From Sphagnum compactum (taxonomy: Eukaryota > Bryophyta > Sphagnopsida > Sphagnales): DNA of 64,000 nt. Where the stretch lies: NCBI GenBank assembly GCA_965153455.1, contig OZ234494.1, forward strand, positions 20,212,001-20,276,000, given 5' to 3'. The notes beneath the pieces were generated by a model, which was not told the origin of the DNA, ran no database searches, and saw nothing but the letters and a program-made list of their open reading frames with translations. Shown here piece by piece: positions 10,330 to 24,457 of the stretch; the stretch's first letter is position 1, and each line of letters starts with the position of its first letter. Both the position numbers and the translations under genes were made by a program.

Positions 10330-13300
10330 TGCACTAGTGGGTTTAACTCATCGTAAGGTACAAGGCAAATGTTATGAGGAACCTAAACAAGTGTAGATCA
10401 CAAGGTAGGAGGGGAGGGTTCTTAATTCTTACACTTGTAATTAGGGTTTTCCTTTAGGCCATAGTGAACGGGCACCCACTAATGCATTGCTTTTGATGGA
10501 TGTTAGTTGGGCATTAAACTTTTTCTCATTAGGTCCTTCACCCCCTCTAATCACCCCCAAATTAGCACAATTAGTCTGTTTAATGTTCTATCCACTTATA
10601 CTTACTTTTTTTTTTAGAATATTTAAAAAATAATAATTCTTACTCTACCTACCTATTGACCTCATTCTTGCCCCTACCTACCAACTAACCAGTATGAATC
10701 TTTTGATCGGGGTTAGGCGACAATTGTCTAGAAAACAAATTGGCTAAACATATCATATGTGAAAAGAGAAAAAAAATTAAGGACCCTTCTATTTTCTTAG
10801 CTACAAAATGAAACTCATCATTAAAATATGATGAATAGGATTTCTAATTTTCAAAATTTGTTGAATTTAGGCCATTTTTTCATGAAAAAATATTTGTAGA
10901 AATAAAAAATCGGCAAAAATTCTGAAATACAAAAAAATTGCAAACTAATAGGCAAATTAATATGTCAAGGTGATTTGCCTAGTAGTTTGCAATTTTTTAA
11001 GATACTGTACATAGGCAAACATGCATTAAAATCTTACTTTAGTGGTGATTAATTTGTTATTTAATTACTCTAAAACCTTAGTCAAATCTAGTTAACTTCA
11101 CCTCTTAAACCAACGGAGACGACAATAGATGAAAATCATTATTAATACTTTTTAATTAACAATTATCAAGTTGCACACTACAATAATTTAAAATAGTTCT
11201 ACCCTCTAATAGCCGATCCACCTACCTACCAACCTAATACTATTGGTTACTATAATTTAATGATGAATTAAACCTACCAATGCCAAGGAAAACCCAACGT
11301 TGATGTCAAAACATTCGAGTACTATGGAAAAAAACAACTTTGTCGTCTTTGACTTAGTAAATAAAAACCTTTTAACCTTTGATGATAATAACAACTAAAC
11401 CCCAAATTAAGGTTTCACAATAGGTGCCCAAGGCACATTGTAATACTTACATTTGGGTTATGCCCACAAATAATCAACATGGGTACTAAGGGGTAGTTTG
11501 CAAATGTAATATGTTCATTTTTTCATAAACTTTAATCTCAAATGATAATGGCAAAGGGAGTGCAATATCTTCACTTTGTTTTGCAAACTCTAATAGAACA
11601 TGATAGGGTATAATAATGTTTGCAATATCTTCAATTGTTTTTTGCAAATTCTAATTGAACATGGCAAGGCCAAAGGGAATTTGCAATATCTTCATTTGTT
11701 ATACTAATTAATTAAATTTTTGGTGAGATTGATTGTAATACCTTTAATTTTGTCACACAAATTTGTAATTTACAATTGGGAATTGAATCCATTACGCCCA
11801 TTTGATATTTCACCTATAATTGATGTTCAAAATTTTTTGTCAAATATTTATTTATTTGAAAAAAATGTTACGTAGATTCAAATTTATTGTTTCAAATTTT
11901 CAACATATGAGGAACAACTATGCAAAGGACACCCTTTGTTGCGTATTTGTAAATAATAACCCAAAGGTTAGGACAATAAATATTTTTTCACAAGTGGAGA
12001 GTTTCATTTTCAACAAATTTGCCAAACAAGAATAAACATTCCCCTTTTTTTCAACTAGACCTTTTGTGAATTATTTTGTGCTAAACATTAGTCATTAATA
12101 TGGTATACAAATCAACTTTCTTTTCTTTATATGTGAAAATGAATGCTAATGTACACATAAATCACAAAATGTTTGAGTACTTGAGACAAAACAAGAAGAA
12201 AATGTATATAAATTTGTCATGTTACCAAAAAAAAAGAAAGAAAAAAAGTCCATTTAATTAATCCATCAATGTATGAAAATTGATGGCACAAGCTACTTAG
12301 AAGAAGAACCTTTTCTTGAACTATTTTCTTTGTCATTAATCTTATGTGCCTATTGGTGCACAATTGTAAATTGAGCCATCCTTAGGGCTCGTCAATGTGT
12401 AAAAATTGATGGCCCATCACCTAGGTAAATGGGTAAATACTAAATATCATAGCTAGGTAGGTAGGAAAACATATGTGATTACTATGTAAGGAAGCACTTG
12501 GTGGCTACTAGTGGATAAATGCATGCATATGCTTAATACATAACTAATCAATGTGATTAGCTATGAAACTAGAACACACCAAAAAAAAAAGCCTAAAGAT
12601 AATAATACTAATAAAAAAGTACACATGTAATGTACTAGAACCATCTTTGGAAATAGCGATTACATATTGATTTTTAGTTCACTAAAGATAACGAAGAAAA
12701 CAAATTCAAACCATCACATCCAATAACTACATTAGCCTAAACAAATAAATTCAGGTTTATACACAACCCTATTCTAGCATAATTATCCTTTTTAGGGCAT
12801 TTCCATTGGGGTTCTCAAAATCTCTCACAAATCTACAAAAACCATATTACACATTCATTCAATTGTTAGTTCACTCAAGATAACTAAGAAAAATAAATTC
12901 AGACCACCAAATCCACCAATTGCATTGGCCATAACATTTTGTCTTGCACACCGACACGGAAGCGTATTCAACACCCTCTACATATTAAGACATTGATGCT
13001 ATAACCCTAAACCCTAAACCCTACACACAGGGTTAAAAATGATTCCTTTCCACACATCATCCATCCTGCATGGTGCATTGTGTGCTGGTGGGTGCTGGAT
13101 TACTATGGGCATTATTGGAGAAGAAGCTCTAATCTTGGTATCTACTAACATGTAAGAAGATTCCTAAACCCTAACAGACACACCTAAAGTCCTTGTAACT
13201 ATGACCAGGTCTTTTAAAATTCTTTGTTGGGTCCTTTAGGGTTTAGGGCAGGGGACTCTTTGCATTGGGTTGTTTGAGCCTTCCATTTGGTGTAAAAGGA

Positions 13301-16300
13301 TAATAATATACATATGATGCAAAAAGATGTTAAAGATTCTTTGAGTTTAAGAACTTTTGGGAGACTTTCAATGCAGACTTTACAAATACATTACATCATC
13401 TGGTATGTATTTGGGAAGTGGGAAAGGACAAGATCAGGGAGCTAATGAATGAAGGGTGTCAAAAGTCATGAAGCTAAATCAAAGTACATCATAGTACCTA
13501 TTTGTCATGTCTTGAATCTCTCTAAAAAATCTCTCATATCCTGACTTAAAGATTCAATTGGTTTTGACCTTTGGGTGTGATGGGTTCAGTTCAATCTCCT
13601 TCTTCTTCTTCTTCTTCCTTATTCTTTTGGGTCTTTTGTCTTTTCCACAGTCAAAAAAAAAAAGCTGTTGATGAGGTACAAAGTTCAAGTTCAAATTCAG
13701 ATCACTGGTAAATTTACTGTATACAGATTCAGTGTTAAATGTTTGCCAATAAATCATCAACGAAAAGAACTTGTTGTAATATGCAAGATTTGACTCTCAA
13801 TAGAGTGTGCATTGCTGGAGAAAGCTCTGCAGACAATAATAGTCTTGGAATCTTGATGTAGTTTCTTTCCAGAGTTGCAAAAAACTGACTGAAATGGGTT
13901 TTTTTTGTTCTTCTTTAAAAAAGATTTGGCTGGCAGAGGGTTGTCAACAAGCAAGATGAGATGCGATGAGATCGAGATGAGATCTTGTTCTTTTCTCACA
14001 ATAGCTCTGGCAGCATTTGCCAACAACAGCAGCAGCAGCAGCAGCTCAGGATCCTCAAATAGTTAGCTGACAAAAAAAAGGCCTTACCCCACACAAAGAA
14101 AGGATTTGTTTTGTTATCAAATTAGCTTAACAAAAGCTTGCAAAATAAGCCAAGCTCTTTTCAAATAGGTATAGTTCATGTGGATTGGCTTATTATAAGG
14201 CAGGAGGATATGTGTTTTCAAATAACTTTGGACAAGAACCCAAGTTGGGTTCCCACCTTCAACATGTAACTACTATCCTATGATGTCACACACAATGCTT
14301 ATAAAAGGTTACCTAGTTTTCACTTTCCACCCTATTTCCTGACCTCCCATCTCCATCTTCACCATGGGTTTTGAATTTTTTTTGTGCTCCCAAGTATTGT
14401 TCCCCTAACCTTGCCCCCCACTATGCTCTTCATTACCTTTGCCAACTTTTTCAATGGTTTAGGGTTTAGGGTTCAAGGCAAGGAGTAGGTGATCAAAATT
14501 TTAACTTGGGGGTAGAGTTAGTTGTTTTTCAAAAGAAAAACATGGAACCCAAGTCACTCTTTATCAATGGGACCTAACTAACAAAAAGACAATAGAAGTT
14601 CAAGACAAGCTTCTTTTTCCACAAAAGGACCAAATGACTTACTGTTTTCTCATCCATCCATCCACAACAGCTGTTGCTTTAGAATGGGCCCATTCATAAC
14701 AATAAACAAAGTGCACAAATAATGTGCAACAACCCTATCTATTATTTACACATTGAAATGTTGCTTCACTCAAGATAATTAAGAAAACAAATTCAAAGCA
14801 CCAAATCCAACAATTTCATTTGCCATAACATTTTTCTCTTCACATTTACAGACAAACCTATTTAACACCCTCTCTATATATATGATAGAGGTATCCACGA
14901 AGTCAACCTGTCTTTGCACCTCCTTTCAGCCCCTATCCCCTCTTTCTTTCAGTGGTATTCGCAAAGTAAGGAAATTCTATTAAATCTCAGTATGAAATGC
15001 TGAAACTCAGCATTTAACACACAAGGTTTGACTATCTATCTACGAAGGAAGGTTGTTTTGTTTTGTAGGTATGAGATCCACTCAACTGGGATGCTTCAGA
15101 TCGTGTTCTTGGTGTCTTTGGAAAGCTCTCGACAACAAGGGGTGCATGGGCTTGGTTCTATGATGTTTGGACTTGTGGTGCAAAAGTTCTTGAATATTGA
15201 ATGACTTTTTCACTGAAAATTAAATTAAATCATAGCTGAAAATTCCGGAGGAATTGGATTGTGCATTTATGTGTTGTTAGAAAGATCTTGAAAATCAGTT
15301 GATAACGTGGTAACACTTGAAGGCTTCCCAATCAATTCAAGCATGATTTCCTTTCATATTTGGCTGTTCAAGAAAACGATACAGCCATTGCAAAACAATG
15401 TTCATGTTCAAATGCTGAGTTTCCCTATTTTGTAATGGGTTCACACTTGGGCCAACGGGCACATGCCACACTAGTTTACATTAGTTCTACAGGTAGGAGC
15501 AGTGAAAATATATGTAGCAGCAGTGGAGGCGCCTCCAAAAAAGGAAAGACAGATGAAAATTGATGGTTTTCTGAGTTTGACCCCTTTGAATGCCAAGTTT
15601 TTTGTCCGCAGGTTTATTTTGAATCTCACCCTCTGTATGACCAAACTCAGGGTTCTGGTGTTGTGTTTTCCTTACTTTACTGATAAGTCTAATAAGTACA
15701 CTAAATGCTGTGAAACTTAAGTAAGAAAATTCATTAGAACCATCACTTGAATCTCCTTCAGAAACTCCACTTTACCCAGTCAAAAAAAACACACACACAC
15801 ACACAAAACATACACAAACACATCTTTTTCCAAAAGAAAAAGTCAAGTACATTATTATTCTTTTACAAAAGAGTCAAAGAAGAAAAGACCCAGGTCCCAA
15901 ACACTCTTTACATTTTCTCATTTTTTTTAAAAAATTCTTTTACAAAGGGTAAGGATTCAGGAACCCCATGCTAAACTTTTTTCCCCCGAAAAAGAACTTG
16001 TTGACTGGTTGGGGGGGTCTAGTTTCAAAAACCAAAAGCAGCTCCACAGGCTTACAGAAGGACTTAAGTTTATATAGTGCATTCAAAGCAAATCAATATG
16101 GGATAACTATCTTTAGGCATCCGCAGCTAGAAGAGGAGGAGAAAGGGAACGAGGCTGGGCTGATGAAGATGATGGCGATGGTGGAGATTTTGTTTGTTGT
16201 CAGAGACAAAAGCACTTGATTGCAATGTGGAGGAGCTGAGGATCAGAGAGATGTCAGGGATGAGGTTTGTAGGAAGAGAGAAAGTGAGAGAGAAAGAGAG

Positions 16301-16497
16301 ACAGGTTTCATGTGGGTGCTGGTGAAGAAGAAAAACAGTCTTGAGATTTTTTTGTTGTTGCCATGTGCTGCTGATTCTGGTGAAGAAGAACAACAATAGA
16401 GAGAGACGTCTTGGATTTGCTGCTGCTGCTGCTGTTTGTCAAGAGGAAGGGATTTTGTGGTTGTAGTATTGTATTTTGGAGAGAGAGACTGACACAG

Positions 16498-16500
<3 letters not shown>
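10330..16500. other. AT-rich intergenic spacer
   Basis: About 6 kb with no recognisable gene. It holds a three-copy ~60-bp tandem repeat (11561, 11621, 11682; unit starts TGCAATATCTTCA), short plant telomere-type AAACCCT runs near 13003-13022 and 14458-14471, a CTT tract near 13600 and a CAG tract near 14025-14043. The last kilobase becomes GA-rich (16495-16529) and is probably promoter and 5' UTR of the following gene. Confidence 0.6.
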
Positions 16501-16532
<32 letters not shown>

Positions 16533-16583
16533 TTGATGGTGGTGGATGTGTTGTTGTTGTTGTTGTCGTAAGGAGTGAGAGAG

Positions 16584-19500
16584 ATGATGGACACCAACAG
16601 TAGTATTGAAGGCTACCTCTTTTGTATCGCTCCTGTACGCCAAGGGGGCGGAGGAAGCCAATTTATTCAAACCTTTTGTGTTTTATCCGGACGTCAGTTC
16701 TCGCAGTGGCGCCATAAGGGAGATCTGGTCAGAAAATCCCCTTTATTCTTCTTCTTCTTTTATCTTCTCGTGCTTCCCCCCCCCCCCTTCCCCCTGAAGT
16801 TCGTTGGGGGGATTTGCTCCATGCATGAAGTTTTTTGCATTTGTACAAGGAGAATGGCCACTGAGTATAATAACAATTCCTTAGGATTGCAAAATTGGAT
16901 GCCAACAAGGAAGATTTTCTGCTACAGCAATTGCAGAATTGGACCAAGGATGGATAACTGAGATAGCTAATCCTCCTGAAGGTTTTTTTGGGGTTTTGAG
17001 TCTTGTTGTTGTTGTGTTGTCAAAGTCTTCTTCTTCTTCTTGCCCTTCTGATTCTGCTCCTGAGTTTTTGGGATTTTGTGGCTGGGGATGTGGGACATAC
17101 AGGTGCCACTGCGATCCGGGGTCCTTGACTTGGATCACCATGTGGAAGATACAGGAAGACAGATTGTTGATACCAAGGTAAAAAAATGCAAATGCATGTT
17201 TTGCATGCAGTTGCATCCTTGTGTTTCATGCTACTTGCATGATGTGCTCCTTTGTTCCAAGTTCCGACCTCGTGCTTTTAGTGACCTAATTTGCTACCCA
17301 GTTTTTTCTTTCTAGTATGTTATAGCCTTTTCAAGCCTGGTCGATGCAGAGAGATGTTCATACATGACACCAATACAATTGTATGTGCTTGACATATTTG
17401 CTTGCACAATCTTTGCAGACTCTTTACACAATCCGGCTGTACAGCATCATGGACCTTACAAAGGAGGTTCTGGTGAGCAAACACACTTGCTAGCATGTCC
17501 TACTTTCTCTGTGGGTTTCATAATTCAATGTGGTGTTTCTCTTAATCTCTACATGTTGGCCTTTATGTTATCTCTATATGATACTTGTGATTATTACAGA
17601 TGGGTGCAGAGAGTGCAGAGGAGATTGCAGAATGGTTTAAGGCTTTCACATGTTCTCTTGGAAAGGTATACCTATTCTGATGTTAATGGATGTTGATGGT
17701 GAATTTCGGGAACTTACATGAAGTATGCTTGCTCTGATCTGCAATGCAGCAAAGATTGATGTTTTTTTCTGGACTGACTTTGTGCATGACTTCATGCATT
17801 GTGTGTGTGTAGCCCTTGGAGATAAGACCAGATACATGGCCAACATCTGCAAGCATTGGGATAGGGTGCTTCACTGAACCATTGTACGTTTCTTCTACAC
17901 TGTGTGTCTCTGTCACAGGTCCACCCTGTATTTCTGCATGTTGTAATGTGGCTACCTAGATGAACATTTGGGTCCTGTCCATAGAGGTGGCCTTGGAAAT
18001 ATTTGGATCAGTTTGAATTTGGGCCATTCTATGTTTAGCATTTGATAAAGTCCTGGTACTTTTGCATTTCTTGTTTCTTAGACTGCAGGGAACTGATGTA
18101 AGCCTTGCTCTTGACATGATTGTGTTCAAAGGTGGGGTGGTTCAAGCCCAACTGGAATGGATGTGGAGTCACCTCTTATTCAAAGGCAGAAGACAAGATC
18201 TTACAACAGCTTGGTTACTATAGGGCCAGGTCTTTACTCTTTGCCTACAACATCATGCCAAACCTTGCTCACGTGTCTGCACCTGCACCTGGTCTTGTTT
18301 TTGTGTATCAATCTCTTTTTTGGATTTGGGTCAGTAGCTCAGGCTCCAGGTTCCATTTGGCTTAACAACGGTTTAGGAATTGGCAGAAACACCTCTTTTA
18401 TCAAAAGACTTCAGCAATGGAGGGACAGCAGATTTGCAGTCAGTTTCACCTGGGGTTGTACCAAAATGGAGTCTGGTCCGTTGTGAAAATGGTTTGTCTC
18501 TCTTCTCAATTTGTAATATGAGTTTTAACTTCATCTCGCAATGGTGTGTAGTTCAGTTTTTGTTTGCTGCTAGTTTAAAACTTGAATATGGGTGCTGATC
18601 AAAAATTTATCTTGATGTCCATGAGTGTGTATTAAATATTCACAAGTTCATGTTTGAGTTCTAAGTACAGAACCAACTCAGCCAAGTGCTACCAGCTACT
18701 TTGTTTAAGTGTATCTGAAATACCCACTCACTTCTCACACCTGGATGATTGTTTGCAAAGGGTTTGCATACTCAAATTGGGAAGGACTTTGTTTGTGCTC
18801 TGTTGGTTGGTTTGCAGGATTGAGATTTTTTGAGGAGACATCAGATTTTCTGTTCAGATATAAGGTCAGGCGGGAGGACCACTTGAGCTTCTTGTGTCAT
18901 CTCAAGAGCTTCCTCTTTGCATTGGTAGTTTTAGCTGTTTTGTCCTCTTTGAACCTTCCATGTAAGTTGCAGGCTTCCTTTCCCAAAGGTCAAGCTTCAC
19001 AGCAGCAGCAATTGCAGAAGACATTCCTGTGAAGTGATTTTGGACAATACTTGTAATTCTTTTTTGTGACTGCCTTTGTTGCAAATGAATGCAGCTGCCT
19101 GTGACAAAAGCAGTTGGTGTTGTAAAGGCACCTGCTGATCAAATTTTCAACCTTATAATGGATTATGGATTGGAACGTCACCAGTAAGTATGCCGTGCTC
19201 TGAAGTTTCATCTGCATGCTTTTACAAGCTGTATAGAAGGTGATGAGTCAGTATACGTGTGGAATGTGTGAGTTTCTATATTTTTGGTCATTGATGAAGC
19301 TGAAGTCAGAGTTGTAGTCATACATACCTTTTTGCTGAGGTGTCGCCTGCAAGATCCAGTCCTGAATCAGTAGTCCATTCCCTCTGTGCAGATGGGACCA
19401 CACATTTCAAAGTGCATCTATAGTAGAGACCATTGATGGGCACTCTGATGTTCTGTATTTATGCCTCCGACAGGACTGGATGTAAGTACTTTGGTGGTTC

Positions 19501-22500
19501 AGACTCAGACACTGATGTTGTTTTCTCAACTTCCTAGATAGTTGTCAAGCATCAGTCTTGCAGTTGGCATCCTTACATGAGCAATAAACAGTATTGATGC
19601 AGGCATGGCAGACGAGCTGATTTTCCTAGATTCATCTGACTTGTTTTCTTAAGTTTGTTGTATCTATCACTGTGGTGATCAGTTGTATTCTCTTGTTTGA
19701 CAATTCTGGTACATGTGAATTGCTTTTCTGTGCTCAGATGGCGACGGCCAAGAGACTTTTGCTTATCTCGTTACTGGAAACGAGAAGACAACGGTACTTA
19801 TTGTGAGTAGACAATACCAGTGACATGGCCTCTTTGTAAGTTCTCTGGATGAGCTTTTTGGTCATTTAGTCTCCAGTAACTAAAGGATGGATTAGGGGGT
19901 ATCAAAAAGATTAGTAGGTTGCACCAGAAGAGATCTAGAAACCGATTTCTATGTCTTACTCACAAAGGGAAATGAATGAAAAAGGAAAGCGTTAATTCTG
20001 ATGCTATGCTGCACTTTCATTTTATGATCAGTTCCAGCTGTGTTTTACAGGTCGGTACCCAAAATGCCCCTCCAGCGTGGATATGTTCGAGCATATATCC
20101 GCAGTAAGTTCTGACTGCAAGCCAACTTATAGTTGTCTACATCCTTGTAAGAAAGATGGTCAGTGGAAACAGTTTCTGTACATAGGGTTTAGGAAACCCT
20201 AAAACCCTGGGCAAACACCACAACTATAGATTTGGGAAGATTATGAATACAAGGGTCTGGTTGACAAAGGCACAAACATCAAGAAGAGTTCCATAGTTGA
20301 ATGTCTCTTCAATGAGATTTATCTTTGAATGTAAATGTAACCTGCGTCATTTTTGGATTGGGGAACAGGTGGTGGCTATATTGTGACACCCTTGAAGAGT
20401 GGGGCTTCTGGGAAGCCCCGGACACTTGTTGAGTTCGTATTGGAGATGAATGTAGCTGGGTGGTCATCGTTGTTTGGGATTGGGCTCTGTACATACCCAG
20501 TTCACCTGAGAAATTCTCTTCTCAGTGTGGTTGCAGGTCTGGCTCTCTTTCTCCTTCAGTCTTTCCCTTTATGTGGATAATTTCTTGCCATTGGCTTCTG
20601 GTGAGTGGTGTAATAATTGGAAAGACATCCAGCAACATAGATGTGGGTCTGTCCTCACTGCAGCATTTTTCCCTTGGATAGAGTGGTGTCTTGTAAATAG
20701 TCTCTTGGTGATTCTCTAAAGAGCCTAGTCTCCTTTCTATGGCTAGTGTGCAGGTCCCCATTTGATGTATGCAGTTGTTACTTGCTCTTTTGATCTGCCA
20801 GGAATACGAGAGTATGTTGCTGCACAAAGAGTGAAGTCAAGTCTCACAATTGTGAGAAGGAATAGTATGGAATATATGGACAATCACATGCAGCAAGGCA
20901 ACTTCAACACTGGTGAGACTTTTGTTGTGAGTATCCCATTCCTTGACAATGAGGAGCTGGATGAGTTTCATGATGCCAACATGGACCAACTTTCAGAATG
21001 GTCAGAGGTACTGAGCAAATACCAAAACACATCTCCTGCTGGTTGCATAATGAGGACAAGTTGTAATCTGAGGATCAGGACTTGATCCCACCCACATTTT
21101 CACCTAGGGGCTGGTTTAGATAGCTTACAGTCAGATCAGGCTCACTGCTGCAATTGATCACTGTGTTTGGAAACTGATAGTAGGAACAAATGGTTTTGCT
21201 CATAATCTCAGCTACTGTTGCAGACTATGTCAGAGACATACAGCATTCACATTGAGAGCAGTAAATCACCAAATATTGCAACTCCAACCCGAGCAGGTTA
21301 TAAAAGCTTTCCAGTGTCCTTCTTCCCCCTGCTTCTCAGTACTTGTCAGACTTGGATGCCATTTATAGGGGACAAGTATCCTAAGACTTCTTGGAGCTGT
21401 GGATTTTGTGTTGATGGGATTCTTGTTTTGAAGCTTTCCCTTGTAATTGCTTAATGCAGCTTGTCCACAGCATGGTATGTTTGACATGCCATACTTCATG
21501 GGTAGTGTACCAAGGGGCCCCCTAGATGGTGGACAACATTGTTTCTCTGAACCAGAAGGCAGTAACTTTTTGGTAAAAGGAAGCAACTTTTTCCACACTG
21601 GTTCTAGGGTAAGTAGGTGATTCAATTCACAGAAGTCAATACTGCAATCATTTGTTATTTAGCATCTGCAAGTTGTGGTTTTGCAGCTCAACAATGAGCG
21701 ATGTTGACTTGTGGTGCGGTGACAGCAGGTGGCAGCAGGAGAACCTTTATGCAAGCTGGTGGCGGTGGACTGGTTGAAGGGCAAGGACAGGATGGATCAT
21801 GTAGCTGGGCACCCTCACAGTCTTGTCCAGGTACTTCTTCTCATCATTACAGCACCCATTAGCATAGCTTCTTAGTGTAACTACTTTTGGTATGCACAGC
21901 CTAACATGTTGCAACTTGCACATTTGGTTTGCATCCGCATTCCCTTTATCACTATTTGCTTGGTAGTTTTGTCAACATCGAGGCCAGATGCCTGACCTTG
22001 ACAAGCTCTTTGTGCTTTTGCAGAAGGCTTCCTTCAATGGAGAGCTCTTCTTTGTCGTCATCAACTTGCAGGTGCTGTACCGTTCATTGTGTTCTCTTTG
22101 TTCCATAAGCAAGTTCAAGACTAAGCAGTGAGGGATTATTCTTACAGTGATGTCTAGGTGGGGAAGGTAACCAACTTTATACTGATTGTAGATATGATGG
22201 TTGGTTGCTAGGTAACTCTTGTCCAGACTCTGGTCGTGTATCAAACATCACTGAATTCAGTCCTATATTTGCAGGTGTCTTACACATTAAATTACAGCCT
22301 CGTGTTTTATTTTGTCACCAACGAGGAAATTCTTGAGGGCTCCTTGCTGCATCGTTTTATCTTTGGAGATGACACCTTCCGAAACAGTCGGCTTTCTCTT
22401 ATACCAGCCATACCTGAGGTAGCTTTGAGAAATTACTTGTCACTGGGTTATTCAGGTTTTAGTGGAATGTACGCTTGCCTGTGTCTCCTATTGAAAACAG

Positions 22501-23278
22501 TGTCCTTTTGTGTAGAAAGGAACAGACTGGTGTGCTGCTGTTGTATGTCCAGTAATTTCCACAGGCTTTCTCTGAAATGCACACCAATCTGTTCATTCAA
22601 GCTGCTGAGAGTATGTGTTGACAGGGATCATGGATAATCAAGCAAGCAGTGGGCTCAAGAGCAGTACCGCTAGGCCAAATATTGGATGCCAGTTATCATG
22701 TCGGGCTCAACTACATTGAGGTATGCATTGGTACAACCACATATTCACGCCTGTCTGTGTGGTTTTTCTTTTTCTACCAGATGGAGGGTATCAAGAACAA
22801 GTCAATCAGTAGATGAGATCTTCAACCTGCATCACCACTGAACAGAACTATAACATGAACTGTCTTTTAAATCATTCATATATTCACTTTGTGGGCATGT
22901 GGGGTTGGCCTGCAGATAGATTTGAACCTTGGGTCATCAGGAGTGGTACGCGGAGTCATGGGCTTGGTCTTTGGCTACATATCTGCTCTTGTGGTTGACA
23001 TGGCATTTTTCATAAGAGTGAGTGTGTCCTGTTTCCAAACCCATCTTCTATTTTGTAATTGAAATTTGATTTGAAGAGTCTACTTTTATCACCGCCATGG
23101 CTGATTTGTGTAGGTCTGTTATTTATGACTGAAGCCAACTATCGTTATTGATACATTTTGGGTGTGTCCACTTCTCCAGTGTGATGTTGAAGAAGAGCTG
23201 CCAGAGCGTCTTATTGGAGTTGGGCGTCTAGCCCGTTTGCAAATGGATAAGGCTGTACCACCTCTTGCTGGCATCTGA
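16584..23278 (+). CDS. EDR2L: PH-START-EDR2_C (DUF1336) domain protein, EDR2-like, 22 exons
   Basis: Lipid-binding protein of the ENHANCED DISEASE RESISTANCE 2 family; Arabidopsis EDR2 binds PI4P through its PH domain, acts at endomembranes and restrains salicylate-dependent cell death. Exons: 16584-16727, 17103-17177, 17419-17472, 17600-17665, 17813-17883, 18132-18291, 18377-18491, 18818-18864, 19095-19183, 19392-19481, 19738-19802, 20032-20103, 20369-20536, 20802-21007, 21224-21296, 21460-21608, 21729-21830, 22024-22071, 22275-22418, 22625-22720, 22916-23017, 23180-23278. They join in phase to 744 residues (EDR2 is ~720). PH domain ~8-113 (SIEGYLFCI, LYTIRLYSI, EEIAEWFKAF); linker ~114-220; START ~225-450 (ENGLRFFEE, WDHTF, SRYWKREDNGTY, QRGYVRAYI, SGGYIVTPL); EDR2_C ~498-740 (PEGSNFLVKG, GEPLCKLVAVDW, YSLVFYFVT, GSLLHRF, NSRLSLIP). 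The first exon's 3' border and the exon 6 end are the least certain. ATG at 16584 or 16587. Confidence 0.92.
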
Positions 23279-24457
23279 AGTGGGGAAATTTGGGACCTTG
23301 AAAGGAAGCAATTTTTTATCAGATTTCTTACTGCACAACAAGAGGTTGGAACACTTATAATGAATTCTGTTCTGCCTTTGCATTTCATCCCATGGCATTT
23401 ATCGCCATGGTGTGCACAAACCAGTGTGTCCAGAAGGTCAGAGATGTATTTGAAAGGGTAATAAATTGCAGTTTTGGGAGAATCCTCTGCAAGAGATTGG
23501 TTGCACCTCTATTTTGCAATCTGTGAAACAATAACACAGGTGCCTTTGAACTTTTCAGACCAAATGAGAACTACATTGTTCCATAGTCCCTCCCTTAGGC
23601 AGACTGAACACCAAAGCCTTGCCTCGTAGACAAATACATGGGACAACTTGATTTGCATTTGTCCATGTGTTATTGCATCCACTAATGTGTTGGTGGATGT
23701 CAAATATTGCAAACCTTCTTCACCCCTATTGTTGCCCCCTCTCTCTTTCACATGATTCATTGATCTGATAACATGGGCAGGGAAATGCTTTTTTGTAGGT
23801 AAATTTAAATAATTCCAAGGCCCTTTTGTAAGATCCATAGTTTTACCAACTTGATTTATGTCAACCAATCTATGACAACAAAATCAGCCTTGGAGTCAGA
23901 GTCCAATTGCAATTTCCACACTGTGCTTTCATCAGGTCTCCATACTGTGTTTATCCTTGTGTTCAGAAAATTCAAGTTGTTACACCCCACAAATATGTAA
24001 CGTGCATGAATCAACATTTTGATGGAGTGAAATGTGTTGTTTCCCATATTGCACTATGGTATTGGTAACGAAACAGAGAAGCAATTAAATCTTACACTTA
24101 TCTGAAAACTATTAGAGCAGAACTCAAATGAATGCAACACTAACTCATCTATTTCATGTGTTGAACAGCAACTTGGATGAAAAACCAAAACACTAGAATA
24201 TTAGACAGTCATGTAAGCACTTAGTTCCAAGCACAACCTCTTTGTGAAAGTCATTAACTATATTGATGATGAGAGGAACATCATATGAAGCCAATAGATT
24301 TAATCTTTTATCAAAACTTGGGATCCGTGTCACTCCACCCTACCAATGACATATATAATCTTAATTCTCATCAGTGAGAAATGTGAACAAAAACCAAAAT
24401 TTTAACCCCAATGACAGCAAATGGGGTTGGTGACAGTAACACATGTTGGATTGTCAA
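23279..24457. other. Spacer between convergent EDR2-like and DiT1-like genes
   Basis: Holds the 3' UTRs of two convergent genes. On the minus strand, two adjacent open frames (24047-23856 and 23868-23509; 63 and 119 residues) overlap in different frames. They could be a decayed coding fragment but match nothing I recognise. Confidence 0.4.

Noticed and set aside
23509-24047. Minus-strand gene between the EDR2-like and DiT1-like genes
   Set aside because: Two frames that do not join, no family match; mentioned only as a spacer content.
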